34,217 nt of DNA from Chitinophaga niabensis (GTDB taxonomy: Bacteria; Bacteroidota; Bacteroidia; Chitinophagales; Chitinophagaceae): contig JAFIGY010000001.1 of NCBI GenBank assembly GCA_017849435.1, positions 1 through 34,217 of the forward strand, read 5' to 3'. Positions 25,887 through 34,217 of this stretch are shown one piece after another. The position numbers and the translations under genes were made by a program. Each line of letters opens with the position of its first letter. Position 1 is the stretch's first letter. Below the pieces are notes generated by a model that saw nothing but the letters and a program-made list of their open reading frames with translations, was not told where the DNA came from and ran no database searches.

Positions 25887-28298
25887 TCATCGCCGCATGC
25901 CCTTTTTACCAGACAACCGGTTCTCTTCATCAGCGCTATCCTCTTCCTGTTTTCCTCCTTGTCCCCTTCCGAAACGCCAGGTAAGACTCATTTTAAAGAT
26001 GCGGGTCTCGCCCCGGCTGTATGAAAAGTAACTGCCATCCCGGGCAGAGGTTTCCGTTGAAATGTAGCGGGTGGTGCGGAAAACATCTGAAACAGAGCAT
26101 CCGAGGGTAAGCCGCTCATTCAGCAACTGCTTGCTGAAACCTACGCTCAATTCCCCGAGGGGCTTGTATCGCAGGGTACCGTAAAGGCCGCCGCCATCGT
26201 ACCAGCCGTTCACTTCGAGCGTGAATTTCGCGGGCAGGGAGATGGAATTGTTGGAGGAAAAACCCAATGATACCAGCTTCTCCCGGTAGTCCTGCCCTTC
26301 CAGCTGTCCATTATACTTTGTCATGTTCGCGAACAGCACATTATAGTTCTGCCACCATTTCGGCAAAGGCAGCGGGAATGCCAGCGATCCGTAGAAATTG
26401 TTGCGGGGCGGGGCATTGAGCGTGGTGTACTTCGCAATGAGGCTTCCCGGCTCCTGCTGCACATTGTATAGCATGGCGTTCCTGACACGACTGTAGCCCA
26501 GGGAAAGCTGCGCTGTTTTGAAGAAGGTTTGTCCCAGCTCAATGTTATCGGCGTACTGCGGACGCAGTGAGGGATTACCGGTTTCGAGGGTCAGCGGGTC
26601 CAGATACCGGATAGCGGGATTGAGCGTCTGGTAATCCGGCCGTTCAATGCGGCGGTTGTAGCTCAGGCTCAGTTTCCAGTCGTCATACAACTGATACCCC
26701 ACACTGGCATTGGGGAAGAGGGACAAATAGCTTTGGGTGACGAGGGGGTTGGCGGTGGAGGAGTCTCCGCGGTTATCCGTTTGCTCCGCACGCAATCCCA
26801 GGCGGAGATCCCATTTTCCGGCATGCATATCCGTTTGGGCATATAGGGCGTTGATATGTTCCCGGAAGCGGAAACGGTTGCTGTTGGCTGGATCGTGTAC
26901 CCAGCCCTGGGTGTAGGTTTCGGCCCATCTGGTGTAGCGTATTCGGGCGAGGGTGCTTTTAAAGCCCGCTTCCAGCTTACCGATAGACGTACCCATATAT
27001 TTTAATTCATGTGAATAGTCGGCTTTCAGGCTGTAGACCTGCATCGTGCCGGGATAGCCGTTGCGGTTTTGCCTAAGGGAGTTGGGAGTGGTCACATAAA
27101 AGGCATCTTCCCCATTTATCTTCATCTGATCCGTATGGAAAGACGCATTGAAGCGGTCCCGTTGACTGATCGTCCATTTGTACTGTAGTGTGGCGTTGAA
27201 GGCCCGTTGCTCATTCAGCGCCGTATTGGTTTGCGTGAGCATCGAATCGACCAGGGGCGGATGGGAAAAGAAGCGGGTATAGGCATATCCGTTGTATGGC
27301 GACCTGTTCCGGTCGAACCCGAGTTGCAGGCTTAATACCCTGTTACTATCGATCCGGCGGTCGATACCCAGTTTCAGGAGATGACCGTTGATCTTTTCCG
27401 GGATATGCTGGATCTGTTCGAGTGCCTGGGGTTTATCGCGGTATTGCAGGGTACGGTTGAGACTGTCCTGCCACCAGCTCCGGTCAAAAGAATAGGCATA
27501 GCTGGCGGTGAAGCTCCATTTCCGGCCACCATAATTCAAATAAATGCTCTGATCCGTTTTCATGTACCGGCCCCAACCGAGACCGGTGGTGAAGGTGCCG
27601 TTGAATCCCGGACTGATGCGGCGGGAAAGGGTAATGTTGATCACTCCTGCGTTTCCCGCGGCATCCATACTGGCGGGAGGATTATCCATCACTTCGATGG
27701 TCTTCACAGTAGTGGCGGGCGTGGCTTTCAGCAAGGTTTTGAGCTGGGCGGCGCTCAGGTTGACAGGCTCCCCGTCCAGCATCACCGTCACCCCGCTTTT
27801 GCCTTTGATGCTGATCTCCCCGTCTTTACTCACCGTAACGCCGGGCAGGTCTTTCAACAGCTCAAATATGCTTTTGTTTTGGGCCACCACGCTCTTCTCC
27901 ACATTCATCACGGTTTTACCCGGGGAAGCGGATATAACGGGTTTGTATCCTTTCACGGTTACGCCCTTCAGTTTGCCCGAAAGGGGCCGGAGTTGTACGG
28001 TAACGGGTGAGGTCTGTGGCCCAGTGATCCTGGACCAATAAGGATGGTACATGATATAGCTTACCTGCAGGAGGTATTCCCCTTTCAGGATGCTTTCAAA
28101 GGCAAATACCCCTTCTGCATTGGTAAGCGTTGTTTTCAGGATGGCGGAGTCCTTAGCGGACCTCAATAATACGATAGCGCCCGGGAGGGCCTGTTGTTGC
28201 TGGTCTGTGATCTTTCCATGTATCCTTCCCTGCTGGGCATAGGAAGCCAGGAATGTGCACAGGCACAAGTAGATAGTCAGGTTAATATGGCGAAGCAT
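25887..28298 (-). CDS. TonB-dependent-type outer-membrane beta-barrel protein
   Basis: This 803-residue outer-membrane protein has a signal peptide (about 1-21, ending FLASYAQ), a carboxypeptidase-regulatory-like beta domain (about 23-107, GRIHGKITDQQQQALPGAIV), and a plug domain (about 115-230, with NKSIFELLKDLPGVTVSKDG, GKSGVTVMLDGEPVNLS and MDAAGNAGVINITL). A beta-barrel rich in alternating aromatic strands follows to a charged tail. It resembles the outer-membrane beta-barrel family that lacks a SusD partner; no SusD-like gene lies beside it. The substrate is unknown. It is monocistronic here, divergent from the kinase gene at 28461 across 162 bases in which no clear promoter could be picked. 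Confidence 0.85.
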   Translation of the reverse strand: MLRHINLTIYLCLCTFLASYAQQGRIHGKITDQQQQALPGAIVLLRSAKDSAILKTTLTNAEGVFAFESILKGEYLLQVSYIMYHPYWSRITGPQTSPVTVQLRPLSGKLKGVTVKGYKPVISASPGKTVMNVEKSVVAQNKSIFELLKDLPGVTVSKDGEISIKGKSGVTVMLDGEPVNLSAAQLKTLLKATPATTVKTIEVMDNPPASMDAAGNAGVINITLSRRISPGFNGTFTTGLGWGRYMKTDQSIYLNYGGRKWSFTASYAYSFDRSWWQDSLNRTLQYRDKPQALEQIQHIPEKINGHLLKLGIDRRIDSNRVLSLQLGFDRNRSPYNGYAYTRFFSHPPLVDSMLTQTNTALNEQRAFNATLQYKWTISQRDRFNASFHTDQMKINGEDAFYVTTPNSLRQNRNGYPGTMQVYSLKADYSHELKYMGTSIGKLEAGFKSTLARIRYTRWAETYTQGWVHDPANSNRFRFREHINALYAQTDMHAGKWDLRLGLRAEQTDNRGDSSTANPLVTQSYLSLFPNASVGYQLYDDWKLSLSYNRRIERPDYQTLNPAIRYLDPLTLETGNPSLRPQYADNIELGQTFFKTAQLSLGYSRVRNAMLYNVQQEPGSLIAKYTTLNAPPRNNFYGSLAFPLPLPKWWQNYNVLFANMTKYNGQLEGQDYREKLVSLGFSSNNSISLPAKFTLEVNGWYDGGGLYGTLRYKPLGELSVGFSKQLLNERLTLGCSVSDVFRTTRYISTETSARDGSYFSYSRGETRIFKMSLTWRFGRGQGGKQEEDSADEENRLSGKKGMRR

Positions 28299-28460
28299 GG
28301 CGAAAAATTTCCGGATACAAAATTCCTTCCTTCAGGGTATCCGCCAAAATGTAATTGACAAACAGTCCGGGGAAATGACGAATGATGGATATCAGATATT
28401 CATGCCGGAACATGCAAATTTGCGCCCGATATTCGCCGATCGTATTAAATTGCCGGTTGT

Positions 28461-29495
28461 ATGACGCTGAAGAACATTCTCAACAACAGCTGGGTGGTGA
28501 ACATTCTCTTTTTGCTGGTGCTGTTGACGCTGAACACGTTGATCAGCATGCAATATGAGCCTATTACCAACTTCCGCCTGTATAGTTATCAGGGGGCATC
28601 CCTCGCGTTCGTGTATGTGATGGCCGTGCTGCACAACCGGTACATGTTGCAGATGCTGATCGTGAAAGGGCAATACTGGCAATACTTCTGGCTCCTTTGC
28701 GCATGGCTGGGCATCACCACTTTCGTGACCTATACCCTGCGCGTGGATGTTTTCAGAACGGATCTGGATGTACTGTGGACCGGCGATCTGCTGTTTGCAC
28801 TGGCCTGCCTGCTGATCGGCATCGGGCTGTGGTTCCTTTACCGCCAGGCCACTCTGCAAACGATGGAGCTTCGCAATTCGCTGCTGATGCGTGAAAAAGA
28901 ACTACAATATCTGCAAAGCCAGCTTGACCCGCATTTCTTCTTCAATACCCTGAACAATCTTTACGGCGTCAGTCTTCGTTATCCTAATAAAACGCCGGAA
29001 CTGATCCTTAGTATTTCCGAGCTGATGCGCTATCAGCTGGAAAGCTCCCGGAAACAGCTGGTACCGCTGGAAGACGAGCTGCAGTTCATCCGGAACTATG
29101 TGCACCTGGAAAGGGCGCGGGTGCGGCAGCGCTGCCAGGTGAACTTCAAAAAGAAAGGCAATGAAAAAGACCTCCTCATCACACCGCTCATCCTCATCGC
29201 CTTCGTGGAAAACGCCTTCAAATATGCGCCCTCCAGCATGTCCGCCTCCTACATCAAAGTGGAACTGGAGATCAAAGGAGAAACCCTGCACATGAAAATC
29301 CGCAATACCGTTCCAGGCAACAAACAATCCGTATCTTCGACAGGCGTTGGGCTGAACAATGTGAAGCAACGCCTCGCGCTGGCCTATGCCAAAAGGCATA
29401 CGCTCATCACGCATGAAGAGAACAACATTTATTACACCGAACTCCTTTTAACCTTAGATCGCCATGCAAGTACTCCGCTGCCTGATCGTGGATGA
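28461..29495 (+). CDS. LytS-type sensor histidine kinase
   Basis: This membrane kinase of 344 residues has four predicted transmembrane helices in the first 130 residues (about 12-32, 45-60, 72-92, 105-127) and no large periplasmic sensor. A His_kinase domain follows, with LQSQLDPHFFFNTLNNLYG (phosphorylated His158), and a HATPase domain with LILIAFVENAFKYA (N box) and STGVGLNNVKQRL (G box). It overlaps the next gene by 32 bases and should phosphorylate that LytTR regulator. Its signal is unknown. Confidence 0.92.
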   Translation: MTLKNILNNSWVVNILFLLVLLTLNTLISMQYEPITNFRLYSYQGASLAFVYVMAVLHNRYMLQMLIVKGQYWQYFWLLCAWLGITTFVTYTLRVDVFRTDLDVLWTGDLLFALACLLIGIGLWFLYRQATLQTMELRNSLLMREKELQYLQSQLDPHFFFNTLNNLYGVSLRYPNKTPELILSISELMRYQLESSRKQLVPLEDELQFIRNYVHLERARVRQRCQVNFKKKGNEKDLLITPLILIAFVENAFKYAPSSMSASYIKVELEIKGETLHMKIRNTVPGNKQSVSSTGVGLNNVKQRLALAYAKRHTLITHEENNIYYTELLLTLDRHASTPLPDRG

Positions 29496-30153
29496 TGAAC
29501 CCGGTGCACACTACGTGCTGGAAGCACACATCGAAAAAGTACAGGCTCTCCAGATCGTAGGGCACTGCTACAATGCTATGGAAACCGCCAACTTCCTTCA
29601 CCGCGAAAAAGTGGATGTAGTATTCCTGGATATCAATATGCCGGAGCTCAGTGGGCTGGACCTGCTGAAAACATTGAACAATAATCATCCCCGCATCATC
29701 CTCACCACCGCTTACAGCGAATTCGCGCTGGAAAGCTACGAGTACGACGTGGTGGATTACATCCTCAAACCCATCAGCTTCCCCCGCTTCCTGAAAGCCG
29801 TAAACAAGATCCTGCAGCAGGAAGCACCCGTCAGCGCACCGCCCGAAGAACCGCTGGTACTGAAAACCGGCAGTACCCAAACCACGGTGGATCCGCGGGA
29901 TATCTACTATGTACAGAGCATGGGCAATTATGTGAAGGTATATCTCGAAAACAAATGCCTTGTGGTGAACGCTACCACAGCGGAGATGGAGAAACTGTTG
30001 CCCGGCGCTTCCTTCGTACGGATACACAAATCTTATATCATTGCTACGGACAAAGTGGAGGAATGGGGGCCGCGACATGTGATAATCCTTGATGAAAGCC
30101 TGCCGGTAGGCCAGACCTTCAAGATCAATCTCAACAAACTCAAAGAACGGTAA
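29464..30153 (+). CDS. LytTR-family response regulator
   Basis: This 229-residue two-component regulator has an N-terminal receiver with Asp10/Asp11, phospho-acceptor Asp56 (VVFLDINMPELSG), the conserved Thr of ILTTAYSEFALE and Lys of DYILKPISFPRFL. The C-terminal LytTR DNA-binding domain (about 130-229) shows YYVQSMGNYVKVYLENK and FVRIHKSYIIATDKVEEW. It forms a pair with the overlapping LytS-type kinase. Its targets are not evident; the lyase gene that starts 60 bases downstream on the same strand is a natural candidate. Confidence 0.93.
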   Translation: MQVLRCLIVDDEPGAHYVLEAHIEKVQALQIVGHCYNAMETANFLHREKVDVVFLDINMPELSGLDLLKTLNNNHPRIILTTAYSEFALESYEYDVVDYILKPISFPRFLKAVNKILQQEAPVSAPPEEPLVLKTGSTQTTVDPRDIYYVQSMGNYVKVYLENKCLVVNATTAEMEKLLPGASFVRIHKSYIIATDKVEEWGPRHVIILDESLPVGQTFKINLNKLKER

Positions 30154-30213
30154 GCTATTGGATGCTACAGGAAATGATGCTATTTTTATTCCTGTCACGT
30201 TAAAAACTACACC

Positions 30214-32142
30214 TTGAAAAGCATCATTCTCGGGCTGACCTGCCTCCTGTTGTCAACCGGCATCTTTGCACAGGATCATACTGATCTGCTTACACGCAGC
30301 TTTCCTGAACAACAACTGGCCGCCGCGCTCAGCCGCAACCAGGATTGGGTGACGCTTCCCGCGTACCAGCACCGCACCTTCTGGGATGGTCTGCCCGCAG
30401 GCATCCGTGAAACGCTTATCAAACGCGGCGAATCCGCACTCGGATTCAAATGGGATGTAGTGAAAGCCACGGACTACATGGCCTTCACACGTACGGGCAA
30501 CCGGGATATCATGCAAAATCCCAATTCCGCCCGTAAGACGGCCCTGCAAAACCTCGTGCTCGCCGAACTCACTGAGGGCAAAGGCCGCTTCACAGACCAG
30601 ATCATCAACGGCATCTGGGCGATCTGCGAGCAGAGCAGCTGGGTACTGTCCGCACACCTGCCCATTGCAAAAAACACCGACGTGTTGCCGGATATTGCCA
30701 ACCCGGTGGTAGACCTCGGGTCCGCCGATGCCGGCGCCCTGCTGGCCTGGGTGCATTATTTCCTGCGGCCGCAGCTGGATAAGGTAAATCCGGTTATTGC
30801 CGGCCGTATCCGCTACGAAGTGCGCCGCAATATCCTTGAACCTTATTACAAGCGGACCGACTTCTGGTGGATGGGATTCAATGACCGCCCCGTCAACAAC
30901 TGGAATCCCTGGATCAACTACAACGTACTGCAATGCATCCTGCTGCTGGAAGACGATCCGCAACTGCGCGTAAAGAATGTGTATAAAGCGATGCAGTCCA
31001 TCGACAAGTTCACCAACTCTTACAAGGCAGACGGCGCCTGCGATGAAGGTCCCTCCTACTGGAGCCACGCCGGCGGCAAATATTTCGAATGCCTGGAATT
31101 ATTATATCATGCCACGCACGGAAAGGTGGATATCTTTTCACGGCCACTCGTCAGCAACATCGGCAATTACATCTGCAACGCATACATCAACGATCCCTAT
31201 TTCGTGAATTTCGCGGATGCCAGTGCCAAGGGCGGTATTGAACCCGGTATGGTATACCGCTTCGGGCGGGCGATCAAAGACAGTGTGATGAGCGGGTTCG
31301 GGGCCTTTTATGGGCAGAAGGAACATATGGATCAGCAGCCACCCTCCGGCACGATCGAAGCCGTGATCACGGATCTGGTGATCGCGAAAGAAGTGATGGC
31401 GTACCCGGCGAAGGAGCCGCTGATCGATTCCCACTGGTATCCGCAAACGGAAGTGGCTGTGGCCCGGGAATATCCCGGCAGCCAGCGCGGATTCTATTTC
31501 GCAGCCAAAGGAGGCCATAACGCGGAATCTCATAACCATAATGACGTAGGCTCCTTCATCCTCTACTATAACGGCCAGCCCTGCCTTGTAGACGCCGGTG
31601 TAGGCACCTATACGCGGCAAACGTTCAGTGCAGACCGTTACAAGATATGGACCATGCAATCTGCTTACCACAACCTGCCACTGATCAATGGCGTACAGCA
31701 GCAGGACGGTCGTAATTTCAAAGCATCCGGCACTTCCTTCTCCTCCACACCCAAACTGGTCACTTTCAATACCGAGATCGCCGGTGCTTATCCCGCCGCG
31801 GCTAAAGTACAATCCTGGCAACGCGGTTACCGCCTCGCACGCGGCGGTTCTTTCGTCATAACAGATGCATATAAGCTCACCGAAGCCATACAACCGCAAT
31901 CCCTGCATTTTCTCACCGCCTGCAAAGTGACGGAGGTTTCACCGGGACGATTACAATTGGACGAGAAAGGGTTTACGCTGACGATGCAATTCGATCCAAA
32001 GAAACTCAAAGCCACTATCGAACATATCGACAATAACGACCCGCGGCTGGAGAAAAGCTGGCCGGGCGGACTGCAACGGATATTACTGGACGAGGTGGCG
32101 AAGGGAGAGAAAGGGAGTTTGCGGGTGGAGGTGAAACCGTAA
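30214..32142 (+). CDS. Secreted heparinase II/III-family polysaccharide lyase
   Basis: This 642-residue exported protein starts with TTG (KSIILGLTCLLLSTGIFAQ signal peptide). An alpha-helical toroid-like region (about 70-340) includes VNNWNPWINYNVLQCILLLE and ACDEGPSYWSHAGGKYFECL. A beta-sandwich heparinase II/III-like C-terminal part (about 400-640) includes ESHNHNDVGSFILYYNGQPC, VDAGVGTYTR and QSAYHNLPLINGV. The Asn, Tyr and His residues in these motifs are those expected for beta-elimination of uronic-acid polysaccharides. The substrate (glycosaminoglycan, alginate or other) cannot be told. It follows the LytS/LytTR pair by 60 bases and may be co-transcribed or controlled by it. Confidence 0.85.
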   Translation: MKSIILGLTCLLLSTGIFAQDHTDLLTRSFPEQQLAAALSRNQDWVTLPAYQHRTFWDGLPAGIRETLIKRGESALGFKWDVVKATDYMAFTRTGNRDIMQNPNSARKTALQNLVLAELTEGKGRFTDQIINGIWAICEQSSWVLSAHLPIAKNTDVLPDIANPVVDLGSADAGALLAWVHYFLRPQLDKVNPVIAGRIRYEVRRNILEPYYKRTDFWWMGFNDRPVNNWNPWINYNVLQCILLLEDDPQLRVKNVYKAMQSIDKFTNSYKADGACDEGPSYWSHAGGKYFECLELLYHATHGKVDIFSRPLVSNIGNYICNAYINDPYFVNFADASAKGGIEPGMVYRFGRAIKDSVMSGFGAFYGQKEHMDQQPPSGTIEAVITDLVIAKEVMAYPAKEPLIDSHWYPQTEVAVAREYPGSQRGFYFAAKGGHNAESHNHNDVGSFILYYNGQPCLVDAGVGTYTRQTFSADRYKIWTMQSAYHNLPLINGVQQQDGRNFKASGTSFSSTPKLVTFNTEIAGAYPAAAKVQSWQRGYRLARGGSFVITDAYKLTEAIQPQSLHFLTACKVTEVSPGRLQLDEKGFTLTMQFDPKKLKATIEHIDNNDPRLEKSWPGGLQRILLDEVAKGEKGSLRVEVKP

Positions 32143-32391
32143 CGTATTCGTAACAGTTTTCAAAATATGAAAACAGAACTTTCCGGGATCGATGAAAGCA
32201 GCCGTTTCTTGTTTTTCAGAAGGGGCAATAATTTTTAGCGGTAAGAAAAAAAATTTGTAAAGAATATTTTAGTATCTTAACTGTTGTATTCTTCTGGGTT
32301 CCAATATCCCGGGAACCTGGAATGAGGATGTATGATGTGTGTGTAACCCGAAAGTCGCAAATTATTATCCGTACTTTTTTATTCCAGATCG
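32143..32391. other. Intergenic region before the right-edge RHS gene
   Basis: No gene is seen in these 249 bases, which are clearly more AT-rich than the lyase gene. Weak inverted repeats GTTTTC/GAAAAC (near 32157-32175) and GGTTCC/GGAACC (near 32299-32319) are present, but neither has the stem length or U run of a convincing terminator. No confident promoter pair was found. Confidence 0.4.
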
Positions 32392-34217
32392 ATGATGGCC
32401 AGACCTGTCCCTTACCTGTTCATGGCAACCTTTGCGGTGTTGATCTCCTGTTCCCGGGCACACGCCCAAAATATTCTTGGAGAGCCAAAGTTTGAATATG
32501 GCAGCAAAGCGCCAGAAGTTGCGCTGATGCAGAAATTCATTGACATTCCGGTAAGTTACTTTACCGGAACTGCCAATATCAGCATCCCCGTTTATACCGT
32601 CTCGCAAAAGGGTATTTCCGTCCCCATTACACTGGACTATCATTCCGGTGGCATTCCCGCGGATGCGAAACCTACAACTACCGGGTTAGGCTGGTTACTC
32701 ACCATTGGCGGCTCCATTACCAGAAACATTAAAGGCTCTCCGGATGAAGGCATCAACAGGGCCATAACCCCTTATATTAAAATACCCAATCCTCCCCTAA
32801 GCCCTCCGGGCTATACCTACCGCTGGGCCAGCACAACGGACTCCCTCGCAGATGCCTTGCACAGGGAAGGCGGCTATTACGCAGATTATGGATTCCCCTG
32901 GGATCGCGCTTCGTTAAAAACAGCCGTAGAAGACCATAACCAGGCCATCAGGGATGGTTCAACTCCTCCCAATATCTTGAGGGACTTCATGAATGGGGTA
33001 TTGGACAGTGAACCGGATCAGTTTTATTTCAGCTTCGGAGGATATTCGGGAAAATTTGTTTTTGATCAGAACCGGGGTATCATCCTGCAACCTTACCGGC
33101 AGGATCTGCGTATCACTCCAATTTATAAAAGACGAATAGAGACGGAAATCACTCCGGGGGCAGCGTCTGTTATGGATACGGCAATTTATTCCCAATATTA
33201 CTTTGAGTCATTCATCATATCCACACCCGATGCAAAGGACTATTTCTTCGGGGAAACTCCCGCTTCCCGGCTGGAGTCCGCATTGGGAAATAATTTTAAG
33301 GTTTATAACGCATGGATGCTCACAAAGGTGGTGGACCGGAATACGAAGGATAGCATTACTATCAGTTACCTGCCTTCCACTACTATCTATACAGCTATCA
33401 GGAATGTTCAGAAATTTGTTAAACCCTCTGATGTTTCAACGGCCTGTGTGAATACCGCCAATATAACCCAATTGTCTCAATCCAGTACACAACTGATTGT
33501 GGACAAAATTCTCTCGGACAGGGAGGAGCTGAATTTCTTTTATAGTAACGGAAAACTTGACTCCATCTTCCTGAAGAACATCGCCGTAAACGAACTCGTC
33601 CGGAAGATGCAGTTTGACTACAGCACGTTCCAGTCCGGAAGAACCAAGCTTCTCGGTTTTCTGACAAAGGATCTCAAAAAAAATGAATTTTCCCCTTACA
33701 GCTTAAAATATTATGATACAGCTGGCTACGCCGGCCCCACCGCCCAGGATTACTGGGGATATCATAATGGGGCCGCCAACGGTTCCAAACTTCTGCCGTC
33801 TTATCCCGGATGTACTACCAGTGGGGCAGACCGAACGCCTGCCTGGCCAGCCATGAAAATAGATGCACTCATCGAGGTGGATAATCCTACCGGCGGTTAT
33901 TCAAAGCTGGAGTATGAGCCTCATACTGCCTGGTCAGGAAGGCGCCCTGACGATGCTATTGTTGACGGCGACGCTTACTTTGCAGGGAATTATACCAGCT
34001 TCTCGCTTAGCGGTATTATTGGCGGATTGCGGGTCAAAAGTATCGAGAATTACGATCCTGTTGCGAAAGATACCCTGTTCAAACAGCTCTATTATAAGCG
34101 ATTCGGAACAGAAATCTCCAGCGGCCATTTATACATTCCTCCAACATTATCGCTGGATATTTCCTCCTTTGTTTGCAATACCGGTGTTACAAATAATCGT
34201 CCGCTTTATTATATTTC
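32392..34217 (+). CDS. SpvB-like RHS-associated secreted protein, cut by the window edge
   Basis: An open frame runs from ATG at 32392 (or the next codon, ATG at 32395) through 608 codons to the window end without a stop, so the gene is partial only because the window ends. It begins MMARPVPYLFMATFAVLISC plus SRAHAQ, a signal peptide. Then come SYFTGTANISIPVYTVSQKG, ISVPITLDYHSGGIPADAKP and TTGLGWLLTIGGSITRNIKG, the same SpvB/TcdB-N-like opening as the gene at 5694-8963 but clearly diverged. Later parts include DQFYFSFGGYSGKFVFDQ and YWGYHNGAANGSKLLPSYP. It is probably the first gene of a second RHS locus, with an effector gene expected beyond the window. Confidence 0.85.
   Translation, partial: MMARPVPYLFMATFAVLISCSRAHAQNILGEPKFEYGSKAPEVALMQKFIDIPVSYFTGTANISIPVYTVSQKGISVPITLDYHSGGIPADAKPTTTGLGWLLTIGGSITRNIKGSPDEGINRAITPYIKIPNPPLSPPGYTYRWASTTDSLADALHREGGYYADYGFPWDRASLKTAVEDHNQAIRDGSTPPNILRDFMNGVLDSEPDQFYFSFGGYSGKFVFDQNRGIILQPYRQDLRITPIYKRRIETEITPGAASVMDTAIYSQYYFESFIISTPDAKDYFFGETPASRLESALGNNFKVYNAWMLTKVVDRNTKDSITISYLPSTTIYTAIRNVQKFVKPSDVSTACVNTANITQLSQSSTQLIVDKILSDREELNFFYSNGKLDSIFLKNIAVNELVRKMQFDYSTFQSGRTKLLGFLTKDLKKNEFSPYSLKYYDTAGYAGPTAQDYWGYHNGAANGSKLLPSYPGCTTSGADRTPAWPAMKIDALIEVDNPTGGYSKLEYEPHTAWSGRRPDDAIVDGDAYFAGNYTSFSLSGIIGGLRVKSIENYDPVAKDTLFKQLYYKRFGTEISSGHLYIPPTLSLDISSFVCNTGVTNNRPLYYI

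Noticed and set aside
29407-31068. Minus-strand frames of 263 and 271 codons antisense to the LytTR and lyase genes
   Set aside because: The plus strand has complete receiver, LytTR and heparinase-like motifs; the antisense translations show none.
32157-32319. Short inverted repeats after the lyase gene as terminators
   Set aside because: Six-base arms and no following U tract; not supportable.

Overview
The window looks like chromosomal DNA of a Bacteroidota bacterium, most likely in the Chitinophaga group. This is inferred from gene content: DUF6443/SpvB-type RHS proteins, DUF4369-TlpA thioredoxins, an outer-membrane beta-barrel TonB-type receptor, a LytS/LytTR pair, a heparinase II/III-like lyase, HisB and HisIE fusions, and promoter-like TTTG...TAnnTTTG pairs in place of sigma70 boxes.

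Layout. (1) 1-1058, AT-rich and degraded: a strong minus-strand terminator, an internally deleted IS256-family transposase remnant, a stop-riddled fragment that resembles a polymorphic-toxin tail, and a small immunity-like gene. (2) 1055-8963, minus strand: a two-gene RHS operon. An SpvB-like 1089-aa secreted protein is followed by a 1540-aa RHS protein with a variable C-terminal toxin-like tail, which overlaps the immunity-like gene by ATGA. (3) 9115-25809, minus strand: one continuous amino-acid biosynthesis supraoperon, hisG-hisD-hisC-hisB-[trp leader]-trpE-G-D-C-F-B-A-hisH-(GNAT-hisA)-hisF-hisIE-tlpA-tlpA. A complete trp operon with its own attenuator sits inside the his operon, between hisB and hisH. 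(4) 25887-28298, minus strand: a TonB-dependent-type outer-membrane protein. (5) 28461-32142, plus strand: a LytS-type kinase, its LytTR regulator and a secreted polysaccharide lyase. (6) 32392 to the right edge, plus strand: the first 608 codons of a second SpvB-like RHS protein.

The main discovery is in region 3. Two unlisted short ORFs are ribosome-sensing leader peptides. hisL (25699-25764) has five His codons in six. trpL (21089-21148) has tandem Trp codons. Each is followed by an intrinsic terminator and by segments able to form a competing antiterminator. Transcription of hisGDCB would respond to His. Everything after hisB, including hisH, hisA, hisF and hisIE, also lies behind the Trp attenuator. 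The transcript ends at a clear terminator at 9115-9156. HisA is in frame with an N-terminal GNAT acetyltransferase domain, an unusual fusion.

No tRNA, rRNA, CRISPR array or intact mobile element was seen. All assignments come from reading the sequence; no database search was run.
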